Source of the DNA: Larkinella sp. C7
GTDB taxonomy: Bacteria; Bacteroidota; Bacteroidia; Cytophagales; Spirosomataceae
Assembly: GCF_006149005.1 (NCBI RefSeq)
Contig: NZ_VBSL01000002.1
Location: 186,001 to 250,000 of the forward strand
Length of the DNA stretch: 64,000 nucleotides
Direction: 5' to 3'
Shown here: positions 60,112 through 64,000 of the stretch, piece after piece
How positions within the stretch are numbered: position 1 is the stretch's first letter
Layout: each line of letters opens with the position of its first letter
Position numbers and translations under genes: made by a program
Notes under the pieces: generated by a model
Databases searched by the model: none
What the model saw: only the letters and a program-made list of their open reading frames with translations
What the model was told of the DNA's origin: nothing

Positions 60112-61641
60112 TTGCCTCATAAAACCGTGTCGGAAGTAGTTAACGTTATACCCCAGACCTCTCAGCCTTCGGCCCGCCATTTCAACCGCCTGTTCTTAAC
60201 AACATTGGTGTTCATAGCCATGCTGTTAACGGCTGCTGAAATCGTGAGCCAGTTTCAAACCCGGCGCGAATCCGAACGGGTATTGGTCATTCGAATGGCT
60301 TCCGCGCAGCGCCATCAGAGCCAGCGACTTGTCAGCCAGGTTCTCCAACTGACCCGCTCATCCGAGTTACCCAATTTCCAGCGTACCCTTTCCGAGATCA
60401 AGAAACTGTTCGCGCAGTTTCAGACGAATCAACTGCACATTGAACAGGGCACCGTACCCGGAAATCCGGTATTGCTTCAGAACAGTGACAGCATTAAAAT
60501 TCGGTACCAAGCTCTGAAACCGTATTATGCGGGTTTTCGGGACAGTATGCAGCAACTGATCCTCCAGGCCGACCGTGCCACCGACCCCGAAAAATTCATT
60601 GCCGAAGCCGATTTAACCGCTTTGCTGGCGAACGAAAAGCCCTTTTTAGACAAAATGGACGAGGTCGTTCAGCAATATACCCGCGAAACGCTGGCGAATG
60701 TGGAGGATACCCGACTCATCGGTTTTATCATCTACCTTTTTATCCTGCTGGCCCTGGTGTTTGCGGGCTGGTTCATTCTGCGACCCGCCGTGAACAAATT
60801 TGAGGGCATCATTGGCCAGTTGGTCGAAGCCGAAACCCGAACCGCCACCACCAACCGCAAACTCCTCTCGCTGAACCGCGCCCTGAAAGAAACCCGCCAG
60901 CAACTCTTCGACGCCACCCGCCAGCAATACCAGCAGCAGATGGACGAGCAGAAATTGCGGACCTCCTACCTCGTGGCCGGACAGGAAGAAGAGCGCAAAC
61001 GGCTCTCGCGTGAGTTGCACGATGGCATCGGACAAATGCTGACGGCCATCAAGCTGCAGGTCGAAAGTTTTGAGAAAAGTCTGAGTGGTGAGACCAAAGG
61101 AACCAAAAATTTAACGGTTCTGAAAAACCTGATTTCGCAGACCATTCAGGAGACCCGAAACGTGTCGAACAACCTGATGCCGACGGTTTTAAGCGACTTC
61201 GGGCTGGTTCCGGCCGTGAAGATGTTGGCCGACACGCACGACAAAGACAGTACCATCGATATTATTTTTCATACTAATCTGTCAAATACACGTTTAGATA
61301 AGAGCGTTGAGATTGGTGTCTACCGCATTGCGCAGGAAGCCGTCAGCAATGCCCTTCGCCACGCCGATCCGCACCAGATCACGATCGATCTGTTCGAAAA
61401 AGACAATTATTTGCACCTGATTGTCAACGACGACGGCAAAGGGTTCCGGATCCACCGCAGTCGGAAAGAAGACAGCAAGCGGCCTTCGCAGGGCATTCAT
61501 AACATGAATGAACGGGCAGCCTTGATCAACGGTAAATTTAAAATATCATCGGCGCCCGACAAAGGCACAAAAGTACAAGTCAGTATACCTTTTAAACTCG
61601 CACACCAGGAATATGAGTACACTCAAGTTGATGCTGGTTGA
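60112..61641 (+). CDS. NarX-like sensor histidine kinase (HisKA_3)
   Basis: Inner-membrane kinase of 509 residues. The start is a TTG at 60112 or the GTG at 60127. Two membrane helices (about 27-47 and 200-221) bracket a periplasmic region of about 150 residues, probably the PilJ/NarX-like four-helix type. A coiled linker (about 235-285) leads to the HisKA_3 domain: EEERKRLSRELHDGIGQMLT with His303. The ATPase has IAQEAVSNALRHADPHQITI, DDGKGFRIHR and QGIHNMNERAALINGKFKIS. It pairs with the regulator that overlaps its end by 29 bp. Confidence 0.92.
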   Translation: MPHKTVSEVVNVIPQTSQPSARHFNRLFLTTLVFIAMLLTAAEIVSQFQTRRESERVLVIRMASAQRHQSQRLVSQVLQLTRSSELPNFQRTLSEIKKLFAQFQTNQLHIEQGTVPGNPVLLQNSDSIKIRYQALKPYYAGFRDSMQQLILQADRATDPEKFIAEADLTALLANEKPFLDKMDEVVQQYTRETLANVEDTRLIGFIIYLFILLALVFAGWFILRPAVNKFEGIIGQLVEAETRTATTNRKLLSLNRALKETRQQLFDATRQQYQQQMDEQKLRTSYLVAGQEEERKRLSRELHDGIGQMLTAIKLQVESFEKSLSGETKGTKNLTVLKNLISQTIQETRNVSNNLMPTVLSDFGLVPAVKMLADTHDKDSTIDIIFHTNLSNTRLDKSVEIGVYRIAQEAVSNALRHADPHQITIDLFEKDNYLHLIVNDDGKGFRIHRSRKEDSKRPSQGIHNMNERAALINGKFKISSAPDKGTKVQVSIPFKLAHQEYEYTQVDAG

Positions 61642-62266
61642 TGACCACTCTATCGTCCGAAACGGAATACGCTCTCTGCTGGAACAAAACGATGAATTTT
61701 TAATTGTCGACGAAGCCGGCGATGGTGAGGAAGCCCTTGAAAAGCTGAAAACCCAGCAACCAGATGTGGTTTTGATGGACATCTCCCTGCCGGGCATGTC
61801 GGGGATTCAGACGACACAGATCATTTCGCGTCTGTATAAAAACATCAAGACCCTGATGTTGTCGATGCACAACAACGAAGATTACATTCTTCGCTCGGTA
61901 GAAGCCGGGGCCTTTGGCTACATTCTGAAAGACTCATCGAGCGATGAGATGATGAAAGCACTGCGAACCATTGCCAGTGGGGAAAAATATTTCAGCTCAC
62001 CCGTAGCCACCATTATTTTGAATGGCTATATGCACCAACTGAAAAAGACGGAACGAAGCAGCAAAATCCGGCGCTCCAAGCTTTCGAAGAAGGAGAAAGA
62101 AATCCTGCAGTTTTTGGTCGATGGCATGAGCAGCCGTGAAATTGCCGAAAAACTCCAGCTTTCGGTCCGAACCGTCGACAACCACCGCGCCAACATGATG
62201 CGTCGCCTTCAGGTGAAGAATGCTGCCGAACTGGTGAAGATGGCCGTCGAAGAAAAATTGATTTAA
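61613..62266 (+). CDS. NarL/LuxR-type response regulator
   Basis: Regulator of 217 residues, starting inside the kinase gene (29-bp overlap). The receiver has VDD at 9-11, the phosphosite VVLMDISLPGMS (Asp56), SMHNNED and the LKDSS lysine motif. The LuxR helix-turn-helix (about 150-214) has LSKKEKEILQFLVDGMSSRE, IAEKLQLSVRTVDNHRANMM and RRLQVKNAAELVK. It follows the NarX-like kinase. Targets unknown; the next gene, a peroxiredoxin, has its own palindromic upstream region. Confidence 0.93.
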   Translation: MSTLKLMLVDDHSIVRNGIRSLLEQNDEFLIVDEAGDGEEALEKLKTQQPDVVLMDISLPGMSGIQTTQIISRLYKNIKTLMLSMHNNEDYILRSVEAGAFGYILKDSSSDEMMKALRTIASGEKYFSSPVATIILNGYMHQLKKTERSSKIRRSKLSKKEKEILQFLVDGMSSREIAEKLQLSVRTVDNHRANMMRRLQVKNAAELVKMAVEEKLI

Positions 62267-62345
62267 AAAACCATTTTATGCAAAGGTAGTGTTATCAATC
62301 TGCGGTCTTTGTCGTTCAGAGATCCGCACTGTTGATAATTCGTTT

Positions 62346-62382
62346 TACATTTGTGTAACCAACACTATAGTATAACTATAGT
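62346..62382 (+). promoter_or_regulatory. Promoter-like element and palindrome before the peroxiredoxin gene
   Basis: TACATTTG (62346-62353) matches TAnnTTTG. Downstream, ACTATAGTATAACTATAGT (62364-62382) is a perfect inverted repeat with a 5-bp centre. It contains ATAG...CTAT, reminiscent of OxyR sites but with 5 instead of 7 bases between. A regulator site is possible. Confidence 0.45.
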
Positions 62383-62403
62383 AATAACCAAACCTCTTTT
62401 ATT

Positions 62404-63039
62404 ATGGCACTCCGATTAGGTGACATCGCCCCGGATTTTACGGCAGAGACCACCGAGGGTACGATCAATTTTCACGAATGGCTGGGAAATTCCTGGGGTA
62501 TGATCTTTTCCCACCCCGCCGACTTTACGCCGGTTTGTACGACGGAATTGGGCCGAACCGCCCAACTGACTGACGAGTTTGCAAAACGTGGCGTGAAGGT
62601 GATTGCGGTCAGCGTTGACCCGCTTGAGTCGCACACCGAATGGGTGAAAGACATCAACGAAACCCAGAATACGACGGTTAACTTTCCGATGATTGCCGAT
62701 AAAGACCGTCAGGTGGCCGAATTATATGATATGATCCACCCGAACGCCAGCGAAAAATCAACGGTTCGGTCGGTGTTTATCATCGGTCCTGATAAAAAAA
62801 TCAAACTGACTTTGACCTATCCCGCTTCAACGGGCCGGAACTTCACGGAGATTCTGCGGGTCATCGATTCATTGCAGTTAACCGCTAACTACCAGGTGGC
62901 CACGCCCGCCGACTGGACAGAAGGCCAGGATGTGATTGTGGTTCCGGCGGTTAGCACGGAAGACGCCATCAAGAAATTCCCGAAAGGCGTTACCATCGTT
63001 AAACCGTATCTGCGGACCACCCCGCAGCCGAATAAGTAA
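62404..63039 (+). CDS. 1-Cys peroxiredoxin (Prx6 type)
   Basis: Cytosolic peroxide reductase of 211 residues. The catalytic motif is PVCTTE with the peroxidatic Cys near 44, preceded by FSHPADFTPVC. The C-terminal dimerisation extension (TPADWTEGQDVIVVPAVSTE) marks the Prx6 subgroup, which has one reactive Cys. It detoxifies hydrogen peroxide and alkyl peroxides. The palindrome upstream suggests stress-controlled expression. The hairpin H11 follows. Confidence 0.94.
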   Translation: MALRLGDIAPDFTAETTEGTINFHEWLGNSWGMIFSHPADFTPVCTTELGRTAQLTDEFAKRGVKVIAVSVDPLESHTEWVKDINETQNTTVNFPMIADKDRQVAELYDMIHPNASEKSTVRSVFIIGPDKKIKLTLTYPASTGRNFTEILRVIDSLQLTANYQVATPADWTEGQDVIVVPAVSTEDAIKKFPKGVTIVKPYLRTTPQPNK

Positions 63040-63062
63040 AAATAGAACTGGATTTATAGAGC

Positions 63063-63139
63063 ATGTTAAATGATGAATGCTAAATGTAAAAGAGAAGGAC
63101 AATGAACTCCTTTTACATTTAACATTCATCATTTAACAT
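63063..63139. repeat. 3' hairpin element H11 (after the peroxiredoxin gene)
   Basis: Two 30-nt arms (63063-63092 and 63110-63139) pair with one mismatch around a 17-nt loop. The 5' arm contains TTAAATGATGAATGCTAAATG. T-rich sequence follows, so this copy could also terminate. Confidence 0.9.
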
Positions 63140-63330
63140 TTTTTATTTTTTATTTATTGGATCGGGTTTACCAAAACGGTTCTATGGGTAGGTGATACTA
63201 GATTTTCCGGGGCTTCAGCGTCGGCAGTATCTGTCATAAGTTAAACCGAAACAGGAATTTTCGCTCACTATCCGGAACATTCTCCGGAGACTGTAGTTCT
63301 GACTTTGTCTAACAAAACTTAAACAATGTT

Positions 63331-63603
63331 ATGAACGTACTAGAGCGCAATCGGGAAAAAGGTTCGGTGAAAAACCCGAATCCAGAGCACAAAGAAGGCC
63401 CAGTCGCTGAGGCCATTGAGGATCAAACCGCAAAAATACCTTCTGACGTTTTTTTGTGGGCTGCTGTGGCATCCATGGGCGTTTCCTTATTCTACAAATT
63501 TCAGAGTGAAAATGACAAGGCTTTATTCGTTGGCCAATGGGCTGCTCCCTTTTTGTTGTTGGGTTTATACAACAAAATTGTGAAACTGGAAGGACACGAT
63601 TAA
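63331..63603 (+). CDS. Small membrane protein, hypothetical
   Basis: Protein of 90 residues. A hydrophilic N-terminus (MNVLERNREKGSVKNPNPEH) is followed by two predicted membrane segments (about 41-57, FLWAAVASMGVSLFYKF, and about 67-83, FVGQWAAPFLLLGLYNK). It is probably a small inner-membrane hairpin protein. No known family, and no partner nearby. It is followed by an inverted repeat with a T tail. Confidence 0.6.
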   Translation: MNVLERNREKGSVKNPNPEHKEGPVAEAIEDQTAKIPSDVFLWAAVASMGVSLFYKFQSENDKALFVGQWAAPFLLLGLYNKIVKLEGHD

Positions 63604-63622
63604 TCCGAAAAACCGTTTCAAC

Positions 63623-63680
63623 CGGAGTAAAGAGAAGAGGAATCATAAACAATCCTGTTCATCTTTACTCCGTTCTTTTT
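63623..63680 (+). terminator. Terminator or 3' hairpin after the small membrane protein gene
   Basis: CGGAGTAAAG (63623-63632) pairs with CTTTACTCCG (63663-63672), with partial pairing further in, then TTCTTTTT. The 5' arm is C-poor, like the hairpin family, but the T tail fits a normal terminator. Confidence 0.6.
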
Positions 63681-63738
63681 ACCCTCCTTTCCCCCACTTC
63701 TTTTTTCCATCGTCCTTTTGTCGTTATTTTTGTCCGGT

Positions 63739-64000
63739 ATGAGCCGGATTGTGCTATTTATCTATAGGAAGAGGAAATTACTGGTCTGGCCGTTGCTAGT
63801 GCTTTCGTTGGTTCTGGTCGGGCTCTGGTGGAATCGTTCGCTGAAGAAAGTCAATGAATTGCAATGGGAGTTTGTAAACAGATACGGGATTCGAATGCCG
63901 TTGAAGTATACGATTCACGGTATTGATGTCTCTCACCACAACAACCGCATCAACTGGCAGCGGGTTTCTCAGGTGCAGGCCCGGGGCGTTGGGCTGCAAT
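63739..64000 (+). CDS. Glycoside hydrolase family 25 lysozyme, N-terminal fragment
   Basis: An ATG at 63739 opens a frame that leaves the window at 64000 (87 codons). A basic N-terminus and one membrane segment (about 14-32, LLVWPLLVLSLVLVGLWW) come first. Then comes YTIHGIDVSHHNNRINWQRV, the classic start of GH25 muramidases, where the first Asp is part of the active site. The enzyme cuts the glycan backbone of peptidoglycan. The remaining catalytic residues lie outside the window. Confidence 0.85.
   Translation, partial: MSRIVLFIYRKRKLLVWPLLVLSLVLVGLWWNRSLKKVNELQWEFVNRYGIRMPLKYTIHGIDVSHHNNRINWQRVSQVQARGVGLQ

Noticed and set aside
62291-62338. Imperfect inverted repeat TTATCAATCTGCGG...CCGCACTGTTGATAA after the response regulator gene
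   Set aside because: About 12 of 14 pairs with a bulge; it could be a weak terminator but there is no T run, so I do not list it as a feature.

Overview
The window looks like chromosomal DNA from a member of the Bacteroidota, most likely order Cytophagales and close to the Spirosoma/Larkinella/Rudanella group. The reasons are: SusC-type and OMP_b-brl-type TonB receptors with carboxypeptidase-like N-termini; sigma/FecR pairs; the type IX secretion protein PorQ and a cargo protein with a gliding-motility C-terminal domain; LytS/LytTR signalling; almost no Shine-Dalgarno sequences; and several TAnnTTTG -7 promoter elements. The placement is inference from protein style, not from a marker gene.

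Layout. 1-7330: start of an M42 peptidase, two TonB-type outer-membrane proteins (minus), then a LytS/LytTR two-component pair (plus). 7334-11208: a sigma-FecR operon whose third gene is an STN-domain protein carrying ten 16-residue solenoid repeats. 11438-13197: an AT-rich, ATGA-overlapping ATPase/TOPRIM pair that looks like acquired defence. 13216-24614: an acyl-CoA carboxylase beta subunit, a beta-propeller lipoprotein operon, porQ, hslU, a twice-frameshifted Uma2 pseudogene, a polytopic membrane protein and a DUF5723 protein. 24832-33379: ATP-grasp, glycosyltransferase, T9SS cargo, YebC and LysA. 33547-35882: an ECF sigma factor, an RskA-like anti-sigma factor and a fasciclin protein. 35981-50155: MsrB, PBP1a, an ABC exporter, an EamA transporter, a second fasciclin protein, an FKBP, EcsC, a beta-helix protein, two L,D-transpeptidases and an MBL hydrolase. 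50318-64000: a DeoR regulator divergent from NudK, CspA, Tex, NlpC/P60, a Nudix protein, ClpP, a third sigma factor with a 74-residue possible anti-sigma partner, tRNA-Ala, a NarX-like kinase with its regulator, a 1-Cys peroxiredoxin, and the start of a GH25 lysozyme.

The most unusual signal is not a gene. At least twelve long inverted repeats sit just 3' of genes. Each has two nearly perfect complementary arms, but the arms differ from copy to copy. The 5' arm is always poor in C, and several share an apical GGCTGACGC-like core. None was seen in the twelve divergent spacers. A second, different hairpin family (CCCCT...CCTCTGAA type) occurs twice. I know of no description of the first family.

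Working together, many of the genes serve envelope building and sensing: outer-membrane receptors with sigma/anti-sigma or LytTR control, peptidoglycan synthesis and remodelling (PBP1a, two L,D-transpeptidases, NlpC/P60, GH25), and secretion through the T9SS. The rest are housekeeping genes (hslU, clpP, tex, lysA, yebC, msrB, peroxiredoxin).
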